Positions 7,837 to 16,364 of a DNA stretch of 64,000 bases are shown here, piece by piece; position 1 is the stretch's first letter; the number at the start of each line of letters is the position of its first letter. The stretch spans positions 186,001-250,000 of the forward strand of contig NZ_CP160205.1 of the NCBI RefSeq assembly GCF_041080815.1. The letters are read 5' to 3'. This DNA comes from Mucilaginibacter yixingensis (lineage in GTDB: Bacteria; Bacteroidota; Bacteroidia; Sphingobacteriales; Sphingobacteriaceae). The notes under the pieces were generated by a model. The model made no database searches. It had not been told where the DNA came from and was given only the letters and a program-made list of their open reading frames with translations. The position numbers and the translations under genes are program-made.

Positions 7837-9384
7837 ATGAAGAAGATTGCCGCCATAGGTCTTGGCCTGCTTTGCAGTGTTGCTATGCTGAAAGTTAGCG
7901 CCCAGCCCAAACCCATATTGAGCCTCAAAGAGATGAAAAGTCAGATTGACTATTTCAACTCCGTTGATACAGAAACGATCAAGAACTACGTCACCAACGC
8001 GCAGACTTATGATTTCCTGGCCAAAAATGCTCCGCTTTTTGAATGTCCGGATTCAGCTATCCAACGCATCTATTATTACCGCTGGTGGACGTTCCGTAAG
8101 CACCTGAAACAAACGCCTGCCGGTTTTATTTTTGATGAGTTTATTACCCCGGTAAGCTTCGGCGGTTTGTATAACAGTGGCAGCAGTGCGCTGGGTCACC
8201 AGGTGTATGAGGGCCGCTGGCTGCATGATCCGCAGTATATTAATGATTATGTGAGCTTTTGGTTATATACCGATGCAAAGCAACCAAAGCCGCGTTTCCA
8301 CAACTTTAGCAGCTGGGTAGATAATGCTGTTTGGAACTACTACCTGGTCAATCAGAATAAAGCTTTTATCCAGAAGATCTTACCAGAGCTGGATAAAGAC
8401 TACCGCCTGTGGGAAACTGATCGCCGTTTGCCGTCGGGCCTGTTCTGGCAGTTTGATGTGAAGGATGCCATGGAGGAATCCATTAGCGGTTCACGTAAAG
8501 ACAAAAACCGCAGGCCAACTATCAACAGTTATATGTATGGCAACGCGGTGGCACTCTCGCAAATGGCTGCGCTGGTAGGCGATAACGTATTGAAAGCTCA
8601 TTATACAGCAGAGGCTGCTAAAATGAAAAAGTTAACGCAGGATAGCCTGTGGGATGCCAAAGCCTCATTTTTTGAAGCGGTGCACCCTAACGGTCAGTTT
8701 GCTGATGCCCGCGAAGAGCTGGGCTTTATCCCCTGGTATTTTAACCTGCCGGATGACAAGCCGGAGTACGCTAAACAATGGGATCAGTTACTGGATGAAG
8801 GCGGTTTTAAAGCGCCATGGGGTTTAACCACTGCCGAGCGCCGTCACCCGTTGTTCCGCACGCATGGTAGCGGTCATAGCTGCGAGTGGGATGGCGCCAT
8901 CTGGCCTTTTGCTACCACGCAGACTTTGAAGGGGCTGTCTAACCTGCTCAATAACTACAAAAACCATAACAGCATGACGCCGCAGGTTTTTTATGACGAG
9001 TTACATAAATATGCCATGAGTCACGTTAAACGCGGCGTGCCTTACCTTGGCGAATACCAGGACGAGAAAAACGGCTACTGGTTGAAAGGCGACAATCCGC
9101 GCAGCAGCTACTACAATCACTCCGGTTTTGTTGACCTTGTGATCAATGACCTGGTGGGCCTTAAACCTCGCATAGATAACGTGCTTGATGTATCTCCGTT
9201 GGTGCCAAAAGGCAAATGGCAATGGTTCGGTCTGGACAATGTGCTGTACCACGGCAAATACATCAGCATTTTGTGGGATGAAACCGGCAAAAAATACGGA
9301 AAAGGCAAAGGCCTGATGATTTTTGCCGACGGCAAGATGATTTACCATGGCGCCGAATTGAAACGTGTGCAGGTGAAGCTGTAA
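7837..9384 (+). CDS. Secreted MGH1-like (alpha/alpha)6 glycoside hydrolase
   Basis: Predicted periplasmic glycosidase of 515 residues with a signal peptide ending near SAQ23. The body looks like an (alpha/alpha)6 barrel related to mannosylglycerate hydrolase/GH63-type enzymes: WRWxxF-like helix YYYRWWTFRKH, SGLFWQFDVKDAMEES, GNAVALSQMAAL, ELGFIPWYFNLP, and SGHSCEWDGAIWPFATTQT. Acidic residues in FDVKDAMEES and CEWDGAIW are candidate catalytic residues. As the first PUL gene it probably removes a terminal sugar from pectic oligosaccharides, but the linkage is unknown. The fold family is reasonably likely; the activity is not assigned. Confidence 0.65.
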   Translation: MKKIAAIGLGLLCSVAMLKVSAQPKPILSLKEMKSQIDYFNSVDTETIKNYVTNAQTYDFLAKNAPLFECPDSAIQRIYYYRWWTFRKHLKQTPAGFIFDEFITPVSFGGLYNSGSSALGHQVYEGRWLHDPQYINDYVSFWLYTDAKQPKPRFHNFSSWVDNAVWNYYLVNQNKAFIQKILPELDKDYRLWETDRRLPSGLFWQFDVKDAMEESISGSRKDKNRRPTINSYMYGNAVALSQMAALVGDNVLKAHYTAEAAKMKKLTQDSLWDAKASFFEAVHPNGQFADAREELGFIPWYFNLPDDKPEYAKQWDQLLDEGGFKAPWGLTTAERRHPLFRTHGSGHSCEWDGAIWPFATTQTLKGLSNLLNNYKNHNSMTPQVFYDELHKYAMSHVKRGVPYLGEYQDEKNGYWLKGDNPRSSYYNHSGFVDLVINDLVGLKPRIDNVLDVSPLVPKGKWQWFGLDNVLYHGKYISILWDETGKKYGKGKGLMIFADGKMIYHGAELKRVQVKL

Positions 9385-9386
9385 AG

Positions 9387-9480
9387 ACCTCTCCCCAAAC
9401 CCCTCTCCTTTGGAGAGGGGCTTTTTTATATCACGTATTTAAAAGCCCCTCCCCCTCGGGGAGGGGTTTGGGGTGGGGTA
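9387..9480. repeat. Family E CT-rich repeat, copy 3
   Basis: ACCTCTCCCCAAACCCCTCTCC and its inverted counterpart GGGGAGGGGTTTGGGGTGGGG flank a T-run. The left hairpin makes a plausible terminator, listed separately. It lies directly after the MGH1-like gene. Confidence 0.65.
9400..9427 (+). terminator. Possible rho-independent terminator
   Basis: Stem CCCCTCTCC / GGAGAGGGG with a TTT loop is followed by C and a run of six T. It could end the transcript of the MGH1-like gene, giving the next gene its own promoter. Confidence 0.6.
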
Positions 9481-9688
9481 GATGGGGGTGTGTAACGAGA
9501 TTATCACCGGTGATGACAAAATTGTACAACAGAAAGAAAAAATTTAAGACTAAAATTCGGGCTGCTGCCAATAATTTTGATTGCTTTATCTAACCGGTAA
9601 GGAAATAAACCTGAATACCCCTGCTATAAAAGTAAAACTTGCGGTAAAAATTATCGCCTTTTTCGTTGGTAACGGTCACTAAACTAAA
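9428..9688. other. Gap before the GH67-like gene
   Basis: After the CT-rich repeat there are about 200 bp of AT-rich, non-coding sequence with the candidate shared motif at 9518. A promoter for the GH67-like gene is likely but no consensus was fixed. Confidence 0.5.
9518..9532. promoter_or_regulatory. Candidate shared regulatory motif, site 1
   Basis: CAAAATTGTACAACA fits a loose pattern YAAWATYRTACAWYA also seen at 23095, 28855 and 36884, each upstream of a block head. It lies about 160 bp before the GH67-like gene. It is the most divergent of the four sites. The motif was found by eye only. Confidence 0.3.
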
Positions 9689-12424
9689 ATGAAATTAAAA
9701 TTTGTATTTGCGTGCGCGCTGCTCCTGCTGTCGTCGCTTGTTTGTTTGCAGGGTTTTTCTGCAGAGAATCCGCCTGCTAAAAAAGTAAATATTGTATTGG
9801 CCAAAACGCACCATGCCCGGGTAACTTACGGTGCGGGCAGGCTAACGGCCGCGTTGCAAAAAGCAGGTTATACGGTAGCTACTACCAACGCGGTATCTGC
9901 CGCGGCAACCAATATTGTGGTAAGTGTAAAGCAAACTGATCCAGCGCAGCAGAGCAATCCGAAAGCGCCGGGTAAAGAAGGTTTTACCTTAAGCGGTGGT
10001 GGCAAAAGCTTTAAAATTATTGGTAATGATAATTCAGGTGCGCTCTACGGCTGTTTAGAACTGGCCGAGCGTATTACCAACGCACATAAACTACCAGCCA
10101 GCATCAACTTTAATGATAAGCCGGAGATGGTGATGCGCGGTACCTGCATTGGGATGCAGAAAACCACCTATCTGCCCGGTCGCGGCACTTACGAGTATCC
10201 ATATACACCTGAGTTGTTCCCCTGGTTTTATGATAAAGCGTTCTGGGGCCGTTACCTGGACTCGCTGGCGCAAAACCGCATGAACTCGTTGTACCTGTGG
10301 AGCGGTCACCCGTTTGCGTCGCTGGTAAAGGTTAAAGATTACCCTTACGCGCTGGAAGTTGACGAAGCTACTTTTAAAAAGAATGAAGAGATTTACAACT
10401 GGTTGGCCAAGGAGTGCGATAAACGCGGCATCTGGCTGGTGCAGGGTTTTTACAACATCATCGTATCCAAACCTTTTGCAGAACATAACCACCTGAAAAC
10501 GCAGGATCGTAACCGCCACATCGTTCCAATTATTGCTGACTATACCCGAAAATCTATCGCCGCCTTTGTGGAGAAATATCCGAATGTAGGCTTGCTAATT
10601 ACACTGGGTGAGGCGATGGAAGGCGAGGGACAGGACGATATCGATTGGTTTACCAAAACCATCATCCCCGGTGTAAAAGACGGACTGAAAGCTCTGGGCC
10701 GTACAGATGAACCGCCGATTGTACTCCGCGGTCATGATACCAACGCGCCCGAGGATATGAAATATGCTAAGCCGCTGTACAGCAACCTTTATACCGAGGC
10801 CAAATACAACGGCGAAGCTCTGACTACTTATGAGCCACATGGCCCATGGGCCGATCTGCACCGCACGCTAAGCCGCATTGGTACCGTGCAAATTGAGAAC
10901 GTGCACATTATGGCCAACCTGGAGCCGTTCCGCTATGGCTCGCCTGATTTTATTCAGAAATGCGTGCAGGCTATGCACAGCGTTTACGAGGCTAACGGCC
11001 TGCACCTGTATCCGCAGGCATCTTACTGGGATTGGCCTTACAGCGCCGATAACGTGGCCGGAGGCAAACGCCTTTACCAGGTAGACCGCGATTGGATCTG
11101 GTACCGCACATGGTCGCGCTATGCATGGAACTCACACCGTGATCGTAACGACGAGATTAAATACTGGAGCGAAGAACTGGGGAGCAAATACGGTGCTGAT
11201 AATACCCATGCCCGCGAGATTTTGGAAGCTTATGAACAATCAGGCAATATCTCGCCAGAAATTCTGCGTCGCTTCGGTATTACCGATGGTAACCGTCAGA
11301 CTATGACTTTGGGGATGCTGATGGCACAATTGGTAAATCCGGAGAAATTCGGCCTGTTTACGCTGCTTTATAACTCAGAAGGTCCGGTAGGCGAGATGCT
11401 GAGCGAGTATGCGCTAAAAGAGTGGAAACACCAACCGCACGAAGGTGAAACGCCAATGGACGTGATTAATAAAGTAAAAGCGCAGGGCAAAGCTGCGGTT
11501 GCCGCTATTGACAAAGCCACCCCAGGTGTAACCCGCGATAAAGCCGAGTTTGATCGCCTGAAAAATGATATGTACTGCTATGATGCTATGGGCGAGTGTT
11601 ATGCGCACAAAGCACAGGCGACATTGTACATCCTGCGTTACAAATACTCTAACGATATTGCCGATCTGGAGAAAGCAGTACCGGAGATGGAGCAAAGCCT
11701 GCAATATTTCCGCAAGCTGACTGATCTGACAAAAGACAGTTACCTCTACGCCAACAGTATGCAAACCCAGCAGCGCAAGATCCCGGTAGGGGGCAATAAC
11801 GGCAAAATGAAAACCTGGGTAGAGCTGCTGCCGGTTTATGAGCGCGAGCTGGATAACTTTAAAAAGAACATCGCGCAGCTGAAAACGGGTGGTAAGAAAG
11901 AAGAAAAAATTGTACTGACCAATACACAGGTAAACGTTCAGGGTAATCTGCCAACTTATACCCTAACCGAAGGTGCCACCATGTTTGCTGATACAGCCGC
12001 CACTTTAAAAGCTATCGCGCCGGAGCTGAAAGGCTTGCAGGGCATCAAGCTGGATCGCGCTAAACAAATGGCAGATGGTACCAATATTACCTTTACCAAT
12101 AACAAGCCGGTTAAAGTGCTGGTTGGGTATTTCATCCGTAAAGGTCAAACCAAATTTTTATCGGAGCCACAGTTAGAAACCGATGGAACGGCTAATGATT
12201 ACGGCCAGGCCGATAGCAAAATAACCAGCGGCGTGCAAATTGAAGGCATGCCACCGGTAAACGTGCATACCTTTAGCTTTAAAGCCGGCACCAACACGCT
12301 CACACTTGGCAAAGGCGCCGCACTGGTACTGGGTTTTATTGACGATAACGTTAATGTACCTGTTTATGATGCCGGCCTGAGCAACGAGGGAAATATTAAG
12401 GATTTGCGCTGGTTGTTTAATTAA
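9689..12424 (+). CDS. Secreted GH67/GH20b-like glycosidase candidate
   Basis: A 911-residue exported protein with a hydrophobic signal segment at residues 5-24. Residues about 30-135 resemble the alpha/beta domain that precedes the catalytic barrel in GH67, GH20 and related enzymes, ending GNDNSGALYGCLELAERI. Residues about 150-480 look like a TIM barrel, with DSLAQNRMNSLYLW, GIWLVQGFYN, LLITLGEAMEGEG (Glu308, Glu311, Glu313), SNLYTEAKYNGE and YWDWPYS. A helical region and a C-terminal beta domain follow. A uronic-acid-removing activity such as alpha-glucuronidase or alpha-galacturonidase would fit pectin, and GH138 was considered, but I cannot confirm a family. It lies between the MGH1-like gene and a GH2 gene. 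Confidence 0.6.
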   Translation: MKLKFVFACALLLLSSLVCLQGFSAENPPAKKVNIVLAKTHHARVTYGAGRLTAALQKAGYTVATTNAVSAAATNIVVSVKQTDPAQQSNPKAPGKEGFTLSGGGKSFKIIGNDNSGALYGCLELAERITNAHKLPASINFNDKPEMVMRGTCIGMQKTTYLPGRGTYEYPYTPELFPWFYDKAFWGRYLDSLAQNRMNSLYLWSGHPFASLVKVKDYPYALEVDEATFKKNEEIYNWLAKECDKRGIWLVQGFYNIIVSKPFAEHNHLKTQDRNRHIVPIIADYTRKSIAAFVEKYPNVGLLITLGEAMEGEGQDDIDWFTKTIIPGVKDGLKALGRTDEPPIVLRGHDTNAPEDMKYAKPLYSNLYTEAKYNGEALTTYEPHGPWADLHRTLSRIGTVQIENVHIMANLEPFRYGSPDFIQKCVQAMHSVYEANGLHLYPQASYWDWPYSADNVAGGKRLYQVDRDWIWYRTWSRYAWNSHRDRNDEIKYWSEELGSKYGADNTHAREILEAYEQSGNISPEILRRFGITDGNRQTMTLGMLMAQLVNPEKFGLFTLLYNSEGPVGEMLSEYALKEWKHQPHEGETPMDVINKVKAQGKAAVAAIDKATPGVTRDKAEFDRLKNDMYCYDAMGECYAHKAQATLYILRYKYSNDIADLEKAVPEMEQSLQYFRKLTDLTKDSYLYANSMQTQQRKIPVGGNNGKMKTWVELLPVYERELDNFKKNIAQLKTGGKKEEKIVLTNTQVNVQGNLPTYTLTEGATMFADTAATLKAIAPELKGLQGIKLDRAKQMADGTNITFTNNKPVKVLVGYFIRKGQTKFLSEPQLETDGTANDYGQADSKITSGVQIEGMPPVNVHTFSFKAGTNTLTLGKGAALVLGFIDDNVNVPVYDAGLSNEGNIKDLRWLFN

Positions 12425-12438
12425 GCTAATAAATAAAT

Positions 12439-12541
12439 CCCCTCTTGAGAGGGGGCGCGTTGACAGTGCGGCTGCAGGGGTGTGTTTTTTCGCACGCATA
12501 AAGGACACACTCCTCCACCCCTCTCAAGAGGGGAATCGCAC
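12439..12541. repeat. Composite intergenic cassette, part 1, copy 1
   Basis: A 103-bp inverted repeat with ends CCCCTCTTGAGAGGGG and CCCCTCTCAAGAGGGG, and an internal GTGTGTT / GGACACAC pair. A near-identical element lies at 54801-54905. Each is followed about 30-40 bp later by the same small palindrome (part 2). Confidence 0.8.
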
Positions 12542-12572
12542 AGGGCCTCGCTTTAAATAAGGAATATATAAC

Positions 12573-12602
12573 CGTAGCGATGGGTTTCAAACCCATCGCT
12601 AT
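12573..12602. repeat. Composite intergenic cassette, part 2, copy 1
   Basis: Palindrome AGCGATGGGTTTCAAACCCA continuing to TCGCT; near-identical to 54941-54969. It ends 17 bp before the start codon of the GH2 gene, so it would lie in that gene's leader. Confidence 0.75.
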
Positions 12603-12619
12603 TTGTTAAAACATTACTA

Positions 12620-15600
12620 ATGATACAAGAAAAAAAGTCCTTCCAGCCAGAAGGATGCCGCCGGAAGCAACGCCGGCAAAGTGGATATAAAGCGGTGCTT
12701 GGACTAAGCGCTGCTTTGCTGTTTTCTACCCTTGCCTTTGCGCAGAAAAGCACTCGACAGGATATCAGCCTCAATTATGGCTGGCATACTGCCGATGATG
12801 AGAAAAGCAGCACCGCTTTTAACGGCTTTGAGAAACCAGGCTATAGGGAGAACTGGCAAAGTGTAAGCGTTCCGCATAACTGGGATCAGTACTTTGGCTA
12901 CCGTCGTTTAAAGCATGGTAACCTGCACGGGTATGCCTGGTATCGCAAAACGTTCCCGCTAACGGTAAAGCAACCGGGTAAACGTTATTTCTTGTATTTT
13001 GAAGGTGTTGGTTCTTATGCCACGGTTTGGCTTAACGGTCAAAAAGTGGGTTATCATGCAGGCGGCCGTACCACGTTTACTATTGACGTAACCGATGTAA
13101 TCAAAGCCGGAAAAGATAACCTGTTGGCCGTACGTGCCGATCATCCTTCGTTTATTAAAGACCTGCCGTGGGTATGTGGCGGTTGTTCTGATGATCCGGG
13201 TTTCTCGGAAGGTTCGCAGCCGATGGGTATTTATCGTCCGGTGCATTTGCTGGTGACTAACCCCGTTCGTGTAGAACCTTTCGGCGTGCACATCTGGAAC
13301 GATACTACGGTGACCGAAAAATCGGCCACGCTGAACCTGGAAACCGAGGTGAAAAACTATAGCGCTGCCACATCAGCTATCAGCGTAGTGAATCAGTTGG
13401 TAGATGCCCAGGGAAAAATCATCGCGCAAGCAAAAACAAACAAAAACTTAGATAAAAATACAACGGCTACTATTGCACAGGTGTTTCCGCAGGTGAAGAA
13501 CGTGCACTTATGGTCGCTGGAAAACCCGTATCTGTACAAAGTGGTTACACAGGTTTGGAAAAACGGCGTACTGACCGATCAAACCGAGACCTCTTATGGT
13601 ATCCGCTGGATTAGTTGGCCAATTGGTCGCCCCGGTAACGATGGCCGTTTTTACCTGAATGGTAAGCCCGTGTTTATTAACGGTATTGCCGAGTACGAGC
13701 ATTTGATGGGCAAAAGCCAGGCGTTTGACAGTGAGGAGATCCGTGCCCGTGTAATGCAAGTAAAAGCTGCCGGTTTCAATGCTTTCCGCGATGCGCATCA
13801 GCCGCACAATCTGGAGTATCAAGAGTATTGGGATAAGCTGGGTATTTTGTGGTGGCCGCAATATACGGCTCACATCTGGTATGACACACCGGAGTTTCGC
13901 GAAAACTTTAAGAAATTGCTGGTTGATTGGGTGAAAGAGCGCCGCAACAGTCCGTCAAATATTTTATGGGGATTGCAGAATGAGAGCCGCCTGCCCGAGG
14001 CCTTTGCCAAAGAGTGCTGCGATTTGATCCGCAAGCTGGACCCGACCGCTTCATCGCAACGCAAAATTACTACTTGTAACGGTGGCAAGGGTACCGATTG
14101 GGATGTGCCCCAAAACTGGACCGGCACCTACGGCGGTAACCCGCAAACTTATAGCGAAGACCTGAAAAAGGAATTACTGGTAGGCGAGTATGGCGCATGG
14201 CGTAGTCTTGACCTACATACCGAAGGCGGATTTAACCAAAACGGCCCTTATAGTGAAGACCGTATGACCCAGCTGATGGAAACCAAAGTGCGCCTGGGCG
14301 AGGCCGTAAAAGATAAAGTAGCCGGTCAGTTTCAGTGGCTGTTGTACTCGCACGAGAACCCTGGTCGAACACAAGGCGGTGAAGGCTTGCGCGAACTGGA
14401 TCGTGTTGGGCCTATCAACTACAAAGGTCTGTTTACCCCATGGGGCCAGCCGCTGGATGTGTTTTACATGTACCGCGCTAACTACGCGCCAAAGGATAAA
14501 GAGCCGATGGTATACATCGTATCGCACAGCTGGCCAAACCGCTGGACTAAGTCCGGTGTGAAAGACAGCATCAACATTTATTCTAACTGTGATGAGGTTG
14601 AACTGTTTAACGATGTACGCAGCGCATCGCTCGGGCGCAAAAAGCGCGGAGGCATTGGTACACATTTTATGTGGAACAAGGTTGATATTAAATACAATGT
14701 GCTGTATGCTGTTGGTTATGTAAACGGTAAAGAGGTTGCACATGACGAAATTGTGCTCAACCACTTGCCGCAGGCGCCGCATCTGGAAAAGCCACAGGCA
14801 TCAACCCTGTTGCAACCTGCAAAAGGTTATTATTATAAAGCGTTGATCAATTGCGGTGGTCCGGCTTATACCGATAGCTATGGCCAAAGATGGGCTGCAG
14901 ATGAGGAATTGAATAGCGGTCAGGCTTATCAGTCATCTTCATGGACTAACGCTTTCCCTGGCATGCCGGAGTATTTTGGTAGTCAGCAACGCACGTTTGA
15001 CCAGGTTTCGGGCACAAGTGATAGCCAATTGTTCCAGGATTTCCGTTATGGGGAAGATAAGTTGAAATTTCATGTGGCAGTTCCGGCCGGTAAATACAAG
15101 GTCGACCTGTTCTTTAACGAACCCTGGTATGGAACCGGTGGTGGTTTGAATGCTGCCGGCTGGCGCGTGTTCAGCGTGGCTGTAAACGGCGCGGCGGTTA
15201 TTAAAGATCTGGACATTTTTAAAGAGGCCGGTTATAATCATGCCTTGAAGAAAACGGTTGACGTGGTTGCCGGTAAAAACGGTATCAATATCTCGTTCCC
15301 TGATGTCAAGGCTGGCGAGGCCATTATCTCGGCCATTGCCATCAGTTCTACTGATAAGGCTGCGCCGGTGGTTACGTCAACTAAAAAAGAGATGGAAAAT
15401 GCCTGGCTGGATATTGGCCAGCGTATTGATGATAAAAGCGAAGTGAAGTTTAGCCAGATCCCGCCGGCATTGTATGGTGCTAGCTGGATGCGGCGCCCGG
15501 CTCACGGACCCGTGGCAGATGGTGCGGCTGATCGTGATGTTGATCTGTTCGTAGCGCTTCCGGGTGATGCTGTTAATCGCCCGGCCTGGTTAAAAGACTT

Positions 15601-16156
15601 TGAGGTAACCGGTTTAAATATTGAAACTGATGCCAATGGTGGCACCCGCATTCCGCTTTATCGCAAACGTGTTAAGAAAGGCGAGAAGGGCAATCTGGGC
15701 GATGCGGCCAGTAATTATTTTGTAATTGTACAGCCGGTGAGCAGCATTGAGCCAGCCAGCGATCTGCGCAAAACCGCCAGTTACAGTGCCGATCTGGCCG
15801 AACTGAAAAATGCTACCGTGCGCGATACCGTGGCCGGTAAAAAAGTTGTGCGCTTTACACAGGCATCAGGCAGCAGCGTGAGCTTCCCGGTTACACCGGG
15901 CGTGGCCGACAAATACGCGCTTCGTATTAAATACTATAACTTTACCGATAAGACCATGACCGCCAAAATGCAGCTGTTAGCTGCCGATGGTCTGGTGATG
16001 AAAGAAGAAACACTGAGTTTTAAACCGATAGCCAAAGGTAAATCTGGCACCGTGGCTACAGATAGCGGCACCAGCATTAACGCAGGTAATTACCGCGTGG
16101 TGGTCACCGCTGTGGATGCCGAGGGATTGAGTTTGGCGAGTGTGGAAATGCAATAA
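12620..16156 (+). CDS. Secreted GH2 glycosidase with malectin-like domain
   Basis: A 1178-residue exported GH2 enzyme, probably a beta-galactosidase or beta-glucuronidase acting on pectic side chains. The basic N-region (about 24 residues) is long but is followed by a clear hydrophobic segment ending FAQ. Domains in order are a sugar-binding jelly roll (about 50-220), an Ig-like domain (220-330), a TIM barrel (330-640), and beta domains including a malectin-like module from about 735 with GGPAYTDSYGQRWAAD. The acid/base is Glu455 in LQNESR and the nucleophile Glu523 in LVGEYGAW. It is much longer than minimal GH2 proteins because of the C-terminal carbohydrate-binding part. Confidence 0.88.
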   Translation: MIQEKKSFQPEGCRRKQRRQSGYKAVLGLSAALLFSTLAFAQKSTRQDISLNYGWHTADDEKSSTAFNGFEKPGYRENWQSVSVPHNWDQYFGYRRLKHGNLHGYAWYRKTFPLTVKQPGKRYFLYFEGVGSYATVWLNGQKVGYHAGGRTTFTIDVTDVIKAGKDNLLAVRADHPSFIKDLPWVCGGCSDDPGFSEGSQPMGIYRPVHLLVTNPVRVEPFGVHIWNDTTVTEKSATLNLETEVKNYSAATSAISVVNQLVDAQGKIIAQAKTNKNLDKNTTATIAQVFPQVKNVHLWSLENPYLYKVVTQVWKNGVLTDQTETSYGIRWISWPIGRPGNDGRFYLNGKPVFINGIAEYEHLMGKSQAFDSEEIRARVMQVKAAGFNAFRDAHQPHNLEYQEYWDKLGILWWPQYTAHIWYDTPEFRENFKKLLVDWVKERRNSPSNILWGLQNESRLPEAFAKECCDLIRKLDPTASSQRKITTCNGGKGTDWDVPQNWTGTYGGNPQTYSEDLKKELLVGEYGAWRSLDLHTEGGFNQNGPYSEDRMTQLMETKVRLGEAVKDKVAGQFQWLLYSHENPGRTQGGEGLRELDRVGPINYKGLFTPWGQPLDVFYMYRANYAPKDKEPMVYIVSHSWPNRWTKSGVKDSINIYSNCDEVELFNDVRSASLGRKKRGGIGTHFMWNKVDIKYNVLYAVGYVNGKEVAHDEIVLNHLPQAPHLEKPQASTLLQPAKGYYYKALINCGGPAYTDSYGQRWAADEELNSGQAYQSSSWTNAFPGMPEYFGSQQRTFDQVSGTSDSQLFQDFRYGEDKLKFHVAVPAGKYKVDLFFNEPWYGTGGGLNAAGWRVFSVAVNGAAVIKDLDIFKEAGYNHALKKTVDVVAGKNGINISFPDVKAGEAIISAIAISSTDKAAPVVTSTKKEMENAWLDIGQRIDDKSEVKFSQIPPALYGASWMRRPAHGPVADGAADRDVDLFVALPGDAVNRPAWLKDFEVTGLNIETDANGGTRIPLYRKRVKKGEKGNLGDAASNYFVIVQPVSSIEPASDLRKTASYSADLAELKNATVRDTVAGKKVVRFTQASGSSVSFPVTPGVADKYALRIKYYNFTDKTMTAKMQLLAADGLVMKEETLSFKPIAKGKSGTVATDSGTSINAGNYRVVVTAVDAEGLSLASVEMQ

Positions 16157-16211
16157 GAGAGGTTATCCGTCATTTGTTGGACTGATAAAAAGAAGTGGTG
16201 GAATTGTGCGA

Positions 16212-16309
16212 TTCCTTCCTTGGGGAAGGTGTAGGAAGGGGTTTAGCACGGCGATTAAACCCCTCCCTGCCTCCTCACAAGGCTTGCCCGCCCCTCCCCA
16301 AGGAGGGAT
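16212..16309. repeat. Family E-like CT-rich inverted repeat
   Basis: TTCCTTCCTTGGGGAAGG with GAAGGGGTTTA is mirrored by TAAACCCCTCC and CCCCTCCCCAAGGAGGGA. It fills most of the gap between the GH2 and GH78 genes and may work as a terminator or be a mobile palindrome. Confidence 0.6.
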
Positions 16310-16364
16310 CTAGGATCCTTTTACATTTTTGCCTTCGGAGATAGGCTTTATATAAAAAAATTAA

